Assembly: GCF_002951615.1 (NCBI RefSeq)
Contig: NZ_CP019062.1
Location: forward strand, 4,216,001-4,280,000
Reading direction: 5' to 3'
Origin: Rahnella sikkimica
GTDB lineage: Bacteria; Pseudomonadota; Gammaproteobacteria; Enterobacterales; Enterobacteriaceae
DNA length: 64,000 bases
The notes beneath the pieces were generated by a model. That model was not told the DNA's origin, did not search any database, and worked only from the letters and a program-made list of their open reading frames with translations. Below, in pieces: positions 8,621 to 17,123 of this stretch. Numbering within the stretch: position 1 is the stretch's first letter; every line of letters begins with the position of its first letter. The position numbers and the translations under genes are program-made.

Positions 8621-9553
8621 ATGAACATTACGAATAATACTGATTTTCCGCATTTCCAGTTCGAAAAGGTCGGTTATTTCGGTGAGTTATTTAGCGTAAT
8701 CGTTGTGAGTCAGACATTCGATCTTTCATCAGATGGCGGTATTTGTCCGATATCTGAAATTCAGCGCCCGCCGGTTCTGGCCGATACCTGGTTTGGTGAA
8801 CCGGAGATGAGCAGCCTGAAAACGGCTACAGATCTTGTTTGTAAAAAGAAGCGCTCAGAAATTATTTTGTCTGGCCATGCATGGAATGCCGCAGGGCGCG
8901 CCAGTGATTGGCAGGGTGAATTTCAGGTGGGGGATTTTCGCAGGACTATTTCTGTCTGCGGTTCGTGCGAATGGCGATATTCACAGGGGCAATGGGAACT
9001 GAGCCAACCCAGGCAAACAGACCATGTGCCTCTGCATTTTGAGCTGGCCTCATACAGCGAATTCAACCCGGTTGGAAGGCACTTGCCAGAGTATGGCGAC
9101 ACGCAATGTGTGTTTCCTGCTCCTCAATTATCGTCCTCCCCGGGCGCGGTTTGCCGGAGCTGGCCATCGAGAATTCGTTATGCCAACGGCTTTAATTCAG
9201 AGTGGCAAAGGCATACCCGCCCATTTTACCCCGATGAGTTTGATTTTACCTTCCTGAGTTGTGCGCCACCTGAACAGCAATATGTCGGCTTTCTTAAAGG
9301 TGATGAGAAAGTTGTTTTAAACGGCCTTCTGCCAACAAAAGCAAAATTTACGAGCTTTCTGCCTGGGATACGTCTGTTGGCGGAGTTGTACAAGGGTGTT
9401 CAGGTACCAGAACAACGGTTGTTGCTGGCGGATACGCTCACCTGTTACACCGATGACGAACAACTCACGCTGATATGGCGGCTGACTTTACCGTCGAACG
9501 GTCTCCCAGACAGCCTGATATTGCAGGCTCACCGGGAGGCTGCTCATGGCTGA
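8621..9553 (+). CDS. DUF2169-family T6SS effector adaptor
   Basis: The 310-residue product matches the DUF2169 family by overall pattern: an N-terminal strand-rich domain beginning with N-N-T-x-F-P-x-x-x-F-E-K and the segment P-V-L-A-D-T-W-F-G-E-P, then conserved W-P-x-R and D-F-x-F-x-x-x-x-A-P-P-E-Q-Q motifs (FTFLSCAPPEQQ). Proteins of this family are found between vgrG and PAAR-like effector genes and are thought to load the effector on the spike. The ATG is 16 bp after vgrG with GGGAAG upstream, and the 3' end overlaps the effector gene by 8 bp, which supports a dedicated partner relation. Confidence 0.8.
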   Translation: MNITNNTDFPHFQFEKVGYFGELFSVIVVSQTFDLSSDGGICPISEIQRPPVLADTWFGEPEMSSLKTATDLVCKKKRSEIILSGHAWNAAGRASDWQGEFQVGDFRRTISVCGSCEWRYSQGQWELSQPRQTDHVPLHFELASYSEFNPVGRHLPEYGDTQCVFPAPQLSSSPGAVCRSWPSRIRYANGFNSEWQRHTRPFYPDEFDFTFLSCAPPEQQYVGFLKGDEKVVLNGLLPTKAKFTSFLPGIRLLAELYKGVQVPEQRLLLADTLTCYTDDEQLTLIWRLTLPSNGLPDSLILQAHREAAHG

Positions 9554-10790
9554 GAAACACATAGGAAGCCAAGAATCAAAGTATATGGTGATCAGTACTG
9601 CACCTGATGTCTGCATGGTAGGAGATACGCCGGTACCGTTCGATAGTTTTCAGGATTTATCGCACATTAAAAGCTACATCACTAATGTCAGGGCGCGCGG
9701 TAAACCCATTCTCACGGTAGGCTGTGAGATTGCCGGAACACAAAGCAATGCAGGAAAAGGCATCAGTTCTGGTACGAGTCTTGGCAGTGGCGACTGCAAA
9801 ATAATCACGGGCGTGCCGCATATTAAATGTAAAGGAAAACCCGTTGCCCGGCAGGATTCGCTGGTTGCTATGAACAACGGCAATACGGTAGGCAAGCTTT
9901 ACACTCAGATTAACTCAGCCAATGGCGAAATACAGGTAACGGGGAATCTTTCACTGTGGGAAATGATGGGAGAAGCGCAACTGCAGCAGGCAGAAGCGGA
10001 GGTGGAAGCTGCCAGGCAAATGCCGGATATATTGGAGGGAATGGGAAAAGGATTTATTAACGGCTGGTATATGCTCGGGCATATGTTGGGAAAGGCCGGA
10101 ATGTTGAATGGCACGATAGAAGCCGAACAACAAATGGCTGTTATGAATACGATGGGCATCAATACCAGTAGCATGGAAGCTGCCAGTGAATTGAACAAAG
10201 TCGTGTTGGAAGAAACAGATACCAGCGAACCGCTTCTGGAACTGGAGAATGAAGCACAGGAAGTGGGAGCTAAAATCGAAGCTGGTTTGGAGTTGCTGTT
10301 TTTGATTAAGGGGTTAGCTCAGGGAGGGGTAAAACTTGTTGGGCGGGGTGGTAGGAGTGGGTTTAAGGTTGTTGATGTTTTAGACAGAATTTCATTATCT
10401 CGTAATTCGGCAAGGAAATTACTAAAAAGCCGGGGGTTAAACAAAAATATTCAATATGAAACCATTAATAGTTTTGATGGTCAGATATATGCTTCTAAGG
10501 GACTTAAAGGTGATGTTTTCACTATAACAGAACATGTACCAGGGAGTGCTTCCCAAGTTTATGTTACCCGCAGTTCTGCAGGATTGACTGCCCCTGAGAG
10601 GCGCGCTAAGTTGGCTTTACCTCCGAGTAACTCCGCTACATATGAAAGTAACATTAGCTTAACAAGAGACCAAGTTTTATTAGAGGGTAAAGTAGCTCCT
10701 CAGCCACAATGGGGAGAAGATAACGTAGGTGGTGGATGGCAGGTGGTTACTGCGGGTGGAAAATATTCAGGGGCAACGAAAAGATTATGA
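9546..10790 (+). CDS. PAAR-like (DUF4150) type VI effector with unassigned C-terminal toxin domain
   Basis: The 414-residue protein has three parts. Residues about 20-120 are a DUF4150 PAAR-like domain (V-C-M-V-G-D-T-P-V-P-F, then GKGISSGTSLGSGDC, I-K-C-K-G-K-P-V-A-R-Q-D). It would cap the VgrG spike. The middle is alanine- and glutamate-rich and probably helical, with a hydrophobic stretch near residues 250-265. From about residue 290 to the end is a variable tail with the conserved-looking words VYVTRSSAGLTAPERRAKLA, LPPSNSATYES and VAPQPQWGEDNVGGGWQVVT. I do not recognise the toxin family with confidence; the arrangement of a hydrophobic-glycine end resembles tails of some ADP-ribosyltransferase-like polymorphic toxins, which is speculation. 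The stop overlaps the next gene by 4 bp (ATGA), the normal layout of an effector with its immunity gene. Codon use becomes more AT-rich after about 10300, as expected of an exchanged toxin module. Confidence 0.8.
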   Translation: MAEKHIGSQESKYMVISTAPDVCMVGDTPVPFDSFQDLSHIKSYITNVRARGKPILTVGCEIAGTQSNAGKGISSGTSLGSGDCKIITGVPHIKCKGKPVARQDSLVAMNNGNTVGKLYTQINSANGEIQVTGNLSLWEMMGEAQLQQAEAEVEAARQMPDILEGMGKGFINGWYMLGHMLGKAGMLNGTIEAEQQMAVMNTMGINTSSMEAASELNKVVLEETDTSEPLLELENEAQEVGAKIEAGLELLFLIKGLAQGGVKLVGRGGRSGFKVVDVLDRISLSRNSARKLLKSRGLNKNIQYETINSFDGQIYASKGLKGDVFTITEHVPGSASQVYVTRSSAGLTAPERRAKLALPPSNSATYESNISLTRDQVLLEGKVAPQPQWGEDNVGGGWQVVTAGGKYSGATKRL

Positions 10791-11047
10791 ATATAAAAGA
10801 GTGCGGTGAGAAAATATGTTATTTACTTATTCAATCGTCTTATGAATCTGAAGCTGCTGAAATTCATTCTCTTGTCAATAAAATATTGATATCAGGAAAA
10901 GATGATAATGATAGATCAATCGCAATTAACAACTTGATTTCACGCTGTCATCCTAAATGGTTAGGGGACTACTACATTCATGGAATGTCTTACGTGGAGT
11001 GGACGAATTTAATTTCTTTGTTCAAAACTAAGTTGAATTCGGCTTAG
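10787..11047 (+). CDS. Predicted cognate immunity protein of the PAAR-like effector
   Basis: This small 86-residue, probably alpha-helical and cytoplasmic protein begins at ATG 10787, overlapping the effector stop by 4 bp. It has no signal peptide or membrane segment. I do not recognise its family. The call rests on position, size and the AT-rich composition shared with the toxin end. A cytoplasmic immunity protein suggests that the toxin acts in the cytoplasm. An in-frame ATG 51 nt upstream lies inside the effector gene and is not needed. Confidence 0.7.
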   Translation: MNIKECGEKICYLLIQSSYESEAAEIHSLVNKILISGKDDNDRSIAINNLISRCHPKWLGDYYIHGMSYVEWTNLISLFKTKLNSA

Positions 11048-11426
11048 CTGGAGCATCGAATCTATCAATGATTCTTTAGTGCGATACGATACTATAATGG
11101 CTTGTACCAGATTTTTGGGATCTACCCTGAAAATTGTCTAAATACCTATACTCCGATAGCGCGTTAAATAAAAAAGGATATAGGTAATGGCGAAAAAAAT
11201 CGAATACCTGATATTTCGCAACAGATAATGTTGCGTTAGAACACAGGCGAACTGGTAAAAGGTATCAAAACTGAGGAAGATATTTAACCAGTTCGTCACA
11301 ATGACGGTAGAAGCCGTGGCCAGTTTTGCTTGACCACTACAGTTGAAAAAAAATTTGGGAATTCTGTCGCTAAAATAGTTAATGAAAGCAGAAACACAAT
11401 TGTATTAGATACTATCCAGGATTTTT
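11048..11426. other. Decayed region behind the effector module
   Basis: No intact gene is visible. The stretch is AT-rich and holds a trace of an IS256-type transposase (separate entry). A reading frame ends at TAA 11439-11441, 15 nt inside the following immunity gene, and its last residues read DTIQDFYDKSL. Its position suggests the remnant tail of an older toxin whose body has been deleted. This is inference from layout only. Confidence 0.4.
11246..11330 (+). pseudogene. Trace of an IS256-family transposase N-terminus
   Basis: One frame reads GELVKGIKTEEDI and, after a one-base shift, the next reads NQFVTMTVEAVASFA. Together these resemble the conserved start of IS256-family transposases (A-K-G-x-K-T-x-x-D-x-N-x-F ... 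x-T-V-E-x-A). Only about 28 codons remain and stops flank both parts, so it is non-functional. It could instead be a chance match; confidence is low. Confidence 0.35.
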
Positions 11427-11754
11427 ATGATAAAAGCCTATAAAATAGCCCCTAATGAAATATTAAAGTTAATACCATCTATGGGGGGGGATCTGCACAG
11501 ATAAGATAACAGTTGACGGGTTGCCGATAATGTATATGTATCGAGATGAGCCAGTAAATGTGAAGGATAGTGGATGGCGTTTTTTCTCAGGTACTGAGGA
11601 CAGCGATTATATGGCAAACGCTGGGTTTCATTCTGTATATGACTTGAACACCATAGCAAATTATGAACCTGCTATAATACCATTCTTGAATCATCCGGTA
11701 GGAAGTGAATTTGAACGTAGTGATGATAAAGGTAAATTTATAAAAATCGAATGA
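11427..11754 (+). pseudogene. DUF2185-family immunity protein interrupted at an eight-G run
   Basis: Two frames together encode a protein of the DUF2185 family, which occurs as immunity proteins beside polymorphic toxins. The first part starts at ATG 11427 (MIKAYKIAPNEILKLIPSMG). It then meets a run of eight G at 11483-11490, after which this frame stops at 11502. The second part is open in the next frame and reads TDKITVDGLPIMYMYRDEP, then DSGWRFFSGTEDSDYM, YDLNTIANYEPAIIP and the terminal P-V-G-S-E-F-E-R. If the run held seven G, one 108-residue protein of family-typical length would result. It may be a true frameshift, a phase-variable tract or a sequencing error. The second part could be translated from TTG 11521 but would lack the conserved N-terminus. 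Confidence 0.8.
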
Positions 11755-12139
11755 AAATAATCTGCAAATGACTTTTTGGGGTTGAAGTTTCTCATAAGAT
11801 TCCACTATATACTACTAGTGCAATAGTAAGTAAGCGTTTTTTAGACGTTTTTTGATAATATGAAATAACAGCAAAAAGATGCACGTAGAGCTAGGCATAA
11901 AGTCTGTGGCGACCAATATTATGATTTTCTGAGTGTGTTAGATTAATTAGTAAGTCATTATAAGAGCATCAAAAAAACTCCGATTGAGAAAGAGGTTAGA
12001 AGTATAAGTTTATTATTTTATTTTCGGAGGGGAATAATCACAAGCTATTTTAACATTGAAGATTTTGTAGAGAATTATTGCTTCGATGGCTTCTTACAAA
12101 AACGATGTCTTGCATGCTAGACAATATATGGTGTATTAA
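11755..12139. other. AT-rich gene-free stretch
   Basis: No supported gene is visible in these 385 bases. A short frame near 12050-12119 (ITSYFNIEDFVENYCFDGFL and a few more residues) is preceded by GGAGGGG but lacks a start codon at the right distance. It could be a remnant of a toxin tail linked to the next immunity-like gene. Confidence 0.4.
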
Positions 12140-12439
12140 ATGTATAAAAATAACTTAAATGCCTATTTTCGGATTTCTGTACAAAGTGCTTTACTTGGTA
12201 ATATAACAGAAAACATCAGAGCGGTTGTCGGTGTTCTATCTGAACAGAAAATCCAGATCATTTTCTATTACGATGGAGTGATAGATGAAGTTGACGAAGA
12301 ACTGGCATCAGAGGTTGGTACGGAAGTGATTGCTGATTTTGAGTCTGGGTTTAATATTGATATAAAAACAATACGTTTGGACTATCCTGAACCCATAAAA
12401 ATTAAGGATGGTTTCTTACTGTTCCTTCGAAAAGAGTGA
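12140..12439 (+). CDS. Orphan immunity-like protein
   Basis: The 99-residue product begins MYKNNLNAYFRISVQSALLG and ends with the pattern L-D-Y-P-E-P-I and a terminal R-K-E. It resembles small proteins found beside CdiA/Rhs-type toxins that I recall as immunity-like, but I cannot name the Pfam family. No signal peptide is visible. No intact toxin precedes it, so it would be an orphan kept to protect against related competitors. No strong ribosome binding site lies before ATG 12140. It is followed by the terminator of the convergent bglA gene. Confidence 0.55.
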   Translation: MYKNNLNAYFRISVQSALLGNITENIRAVVGVLSEQKIQIIFYYDGVIDEVDEELASEVGTEVIADFESGFNIDIKTIRLDYPEPIKIKDGFLLFLRKE

Positions 12440-12440
12440 G

Positions 12441-12474
12441 CAGAAAAAGAATAAAGCCGACCCTAGGAGCCGGC
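12441..12474 (-). terminator. Rho-independent terminator of bglA
   Basis: On the minus strand GCCGGC (12474-12469) pairs with GTCGGC (12461-12456, one G-U pair) around a 7-nt loop, followed by a T-rich stretch TTTATTCTTTTT. It lies just downstream of the bglA stop. Confidence 0.7.
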
Positions 12475-12482
12475 CCCAGTTT

Positions 12483-13973
<1,491 letters not shown>

Positions 13974-15506
13974 TTAATTCATTTCTGCCTGTGCGGCGCG
14001 CTGATTTTCAGCCTTGATCTTTTGCGTGGCCGCGACATCGGGCTCATCTTTGAAACCGACCAGCCAGGTAAACAGGGCGCCGAGCACAAAGGCGACGGTT
14101 ATCGACAGCAGGAAACCGAGGAACTGCGGCATGTGGCCCTCTTTGAAGAACACCGGCAATACCGCAATGCCCGGCAGGCAATAACTCCATGAGACGGCGT
14201 TGAAAGAACCGGCAATCGCACCGCCGATACCCCCCGCAACGCAGCTGCACAGGAACGGTTTTTTGAGACGCAGGGCCACACCGTAAATGGCGGGTTCAGT
14301 AATCCCGAACAGGCCAGTGACACCAGCGGAAAGGGAAATCCCTTTCATTTCACGGTTGCGGGTTTTGAGGTAAACGCCAAACATGCTGCCGGTCATCGCG
14401 AATACGGCAGAGGCTTGCAGGCCGGTAAAGGTGTCGTAACCGAGCGTGGCGTAGTTGCCGACGGTAACCGGCGTAATGCCCCAGTGAACGCCAAGTGTGA
14501 CCAGCGGTTGCCAGAATGCCCCCACAACGAAACCGGCAATGGTCGGGCTGAGGTGATAGAGATAATTGTAAACGCCGCCAATCGCGCCGCCGATCAGGTT
14601 GCCGATCGGGCCGAACACCAGAAGCGTCATCGGCACCATAATGGCGATACAAAACATCGGGGTGAACAGGTTACGGATTACCACCGGCAACACTTTATTG
14701 AAGAAGCGTTCGACGTAAGACATCGCCCAGACCATCAGGATGATCGGAATAACGGATGCGGTATAACTCAGGTATTTCACCGGTATGCCGAGGAAATCGA
14801 GCGTTGGCGAAGCCAGCGGAATGCCGGCAATATTCGTCAGAATGCTGGCGATTTCCGGGTTGTTCACGGCTTCGCGCATCAGTTGCTGCATGGCCGGGTC
14901 TGCGGAGTTGATCGAGGTGATTTTGAAAGCGGTCAGCATGTTCATGTAATCAGGGCTGATCAGCGCACAGGCCGTAATGACGGCGGTAAACGGATGAACG
15001 TTGAATTTTTTTGCTGCCGTAAACGCGATCATGACCGGCAGGAAGGTAAACGCCGTCCAGGAAACGAAATTAAGAATACGGTAGGTGCCGCTGCTTGCAT
15101 CCATAATCCCGACAGCCGCGAGGAAGGAAATAATCCCCTGCAAAATACCGCAGGCGGCGAGCTGATAAAGGAAAGGCGTAAAGATGCTGGAAATGACATC
15201 CATCACCCGGCTGACGATGCCGACGTTCGGCGCGGAGACCGGCGCATTTTCATCGATATGGATCAGTTTCATGACCTGTTTATAAGCGTCGCTGACGTGG
15301 TTGCCGATAACTACCTGCATCTGACCACCGGCTTCGATTACGGTGATTACGCCTTTAACGCGTTTTAATTCTTCTTTATCAACAGCGCTATTATCTTTCA
15401 GAACGAAACGTAAACGGGTGGCACAATGTGTGATGCTAATCACATTATTTTCACCGCCAATATATTTAACAATGTCCTGAGCTGTCTGAGCGTAATCAAT
15501 AGCCAT
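13974..15506 (-). CDS. PTS beta-glucoside-type permease, EIIBC
   Basis: The 510-residue membrane protein has an N-terminal EIIB domain with the phosphorylated Cys28 in ITHCATRLRF, and then an EIIC domain with about ten membrane segments, including the conserved G-I-T-E-P-A-I-Y-G-V (FGITEPAIYGV) substrate-site motif. It ends soon after the last membrane segment, so no EIIA domain is fused; a separate EIIA such as Crr must serve it. It belongs to the beta-glucoside/sucrose PTS group (BglF, AscF and relatives); the exact sugar cannot be read from sequence. CAGGAG precedes the ATG. It is followed by bglA, which would cleave its phosphorylated product. Confidence 0.9.
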   Translation of the reverse strand: MAIDYAQTAQDIVKYIGGENNVISITHCATRLRFVLKDNSAVDKEELKRVKGVITVIEAGGQMQVVIGNHVSDAYKQVMKLIHIDENAPVSAPNVGIVSRVMDVISSIFTPFLYQLAACGILQGIISFLAAVGIMDASSGTYRILNFVSWTAFTFLPVMIAFTAAKKFNVHPFTAVITACALISPDYMNMLTAFKITSINSADPAMQQLMREAVNNPEIASILTNIAGIPLASPTLDFLGIPVKYLSYTASVIPIILMVWAMSYVERFFNKVLPVVIRNLFTPMFCIAIMVPMTLLVFGPIGNLIGGAIGGVYNYLYHLSPTIAGFVVGAFWQPLVTLGVHWGITPVTVGNYATLGYDTFTGLQASAVFAMTGSMFGVYLKTRNREMKGISLSAGVTGLFGITEPAIYGVALRLKKPFLCSCVAGGIGGAIAGSFNAVSWSYCLPGIAVLPVFFKEGHMPQFLGFLLSITVAFVLGALFTWLVGFKDEPDVAATQKIKAENQRAAQAEMN

Positions 15507-15653
15507 TATTTACTATTCTCCTGCGGGTATACAGAGGTGAGCTTTTTTGTTTTTTTACTCGTTGGCAGGAGTGTAGCAAAAGAAAGGGTATTGTCACGAT
15601 ATAACAAAAAACAGGAAAGGTAATATTTCACATCTTTAAAACACCCTGTTTTT

Positions 15654-16394
15654 TCATTGCGCTGAGTCACGTTTTATTAAAGGTAATTTCTTTCCGATTG
15701 TCTCGATAATATAAAGCACGGGGATCTGCGTCGTAATATTATACTGACCTTCTAATACAATTTGCGGCATGTGGTAGGAGATGTTGAGGTCTGCCATGCG
15801 CGCCAGCGTTGAGTTCTCGCTGTTCGTCAGGCTAATGATCTGGCAGTTGTGCTGGCTGAACTGTGTGGCGAACCGTATTACTTCCTCCGTCTCCCCGGAG
15901 ACAGAAAGAATAATAGCGATGGCGTCTTTATACATATCACTGTTAATCGGGAAATAAGGATCGTCAATAAAAGTGCTGAATTTACCGACATTAGAGAAAA
16001 AACGTGCGCTGTATTTCCCTAATGAACCTGAGGTTCCAACACCGACAAATATAATTCGCTGCGCGTCGGAGATTCTTTTTGCCGCCTCATCTAATAACTC
16101 ATCAAATTCGCTGTTATTAATACTTTTGAAATAGCTGATGATTTCACTGATACCAAAGGAGACCGGCGGTTTTTCTTCATGTTCCAGAAACAATTTAAAA
16201 CGGATACGAAACTCAGAATATCCGTCGCAATCCATTTTTTTGCAAAAACGCAGAACCGTGGTGGTGGAGACCCCGGCGGCATCCGCCAGCTCACGGATGG
16301 TCATGTACATCACTTTGTCGCCATTTTTGACGATGTAGTTATAAACCGTCAGTTCCAGTTCGTTTAACGCTGAAATGGCTTTGTGTGTGAACAT
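15654..16394 (-). CDS. MurR/RpiR-family transcriptional regulator
   Basis: The 246-residue protein has an N-terminal RpiR-type helix-turn-helix (I-R-E-L-A-D-A-A-G-V-S-T-T-T-V-L-R-F-C-K, about residues 32-55) and a C-terminal SIS domain (about residues 105-235) with the sugar-phosphate binding words VGVGTSGSLGKYSA and I-L-S-V-S-G-E-T-E-E. It lies 147 bp upstream of the PTS gene in the same orientation and most likely controls the PTS-bglA unit in response to a phosphorylated sugar. Whether it represses or activates is not visible. This replaces the BglG antiterminator seen in many bgl operons. Confidence 0.88.
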   Translation of the reverse strand: MFTHKAISALNELELTVYNYIVKNGDKVMYMTIRELADAAGVSTTTVLRFCKKMDCDGYSEFRIRFKLFLEHEEKPPVSFGISEIISYFKSINNSEFDELLDEAAKRISDAQRIIFVGVGTSGSLGKYSARFFSNVGKFSTFIDDPYFPINSDMYKDAIAIILSVSGETEEVIRFATQFSQHNCQIISLTNSENSTLARMADLNISYHMPQIVLEGQYNITTQIPVLYIIETIGKKLPLIKRDSAQ

Positions 16395-16457
16395 GCTTCT
16401 GCCTGTGTTTTCGTCATGACTATTGATGAATAGCTCTGATGAGGAGCTAAAGAGCGG

Positions 16458-16961
16458 TCAGAGGTATTTTAACATTGTCACTTCACAATCGACATGCCCG
16501 GTGTTGCCCAGTGAACCTTCAATATGTTGAAAACCCAGACGCTCATACAGCGCGATCGCCTGCGTCAGGCTGGCGGTCGTTTCCAGATAGCATCGCGCAA
16601 ATCCGTTCTGGCGTGCATGTTCAATAGCCTGTAACGCCAGTCGTTTTGCCAGCCCCTGACCGCGAAGCGAAGGCAGGAAATACATTTTTTGCAGTTCGCA
16701 CAAATCCTCTTCGCCGCCAGAAAGCGGTGCCACGCCGCCGCCGCCCGCAACCTGGCCGTCGACTTCCACTACCCAGTAAGCGCAACGTGGCTGACTGTAG
16801 CTTTCATACAGATGATCCAAATTCGGGTCTGCTACGGTATAGCCTTTATCGGCAGTCAGGCCAAATTCAGCCGATACATGGCGGATCACGTGTGCGATAG
16901 CCGCGTTATCTTCAGGGCGAATCGGGCGTACCAGCACGCTGACAGGAAGGGAGGTCGTCAT
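16458..16961 (-). CDS. yjgM: GNAT-family N-acetyltransferase YjgM
   Basis: The 167-residue protein is a GNAT acetyltransferase. The acetyl-CoA motif is R-G-Q-G-L-A after [10 protein letters not shown], and the C-terminal half carries [18 protein letters not shown]. It is nearly collinear with E. coli YjgM, including [20 protein letters not shown] and the C-terminal G-H-V-D-C-E-V. The E. coli protein lies near valS too and has been linked to acetylation of amino acids. I chose ATG 16961 with a GAG-rich ribosome site; a GTG three codons upstream has no such site. It lies downstream of valS on the same strand behind the valS terminator, so it is probably transcribed alone. Confidence 0.88.
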   Translation of the reverse strand: MTTSLPVSVLVRPIRPEDNAAIAHVIRHVSAEFGLTADKGYTVADPNLDHLYESYSQPRCAYWVVEVDGQVAGGGGVAPLSGGEEDLCELQKMYFLPSLRGQGLAKRLALQAIEHARQNGFARCYLETTASLTQAIALYERLGFQHIEGSLGNTGHVDCEVTMLKYL

Positions 16962-17058
16962 ATTGCTCACTCAGTTTCAAAAAATAAGATAAATAAACAG
17001 ACCGTTTTAATACCATCTAAGGGCAGGTGGGTGCAACGTTACCGGCTGTTATCGCAGA

Positions 17059-17082
17059 ATAAAAAAGGCCGCTTTCGCGGCC
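17059..17082 (-). terminator. Rho-independent terminator of valS
   Basis: On the minus strand GGCCGC, GAAA, GCGGCC forms a perfect 6-bp stem with a stable tetraloop, followed by TTTTTT. It lies about 40 bp after the valS stop. Confidence 0.9.
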
Positions 17083-17123
17083 TTTGTCATCTCAAATATT
17101 TACCCGGATAACCGGCACCAAAA

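Noticed and set aside
14415..15368. Plus-strand frame of 317 codons antisense to the PTS permease gene
   Set aside because: Composition rich in Arg, His and Asn is typical of antisense frames of membrane-protein genes; no family or ribosome site.
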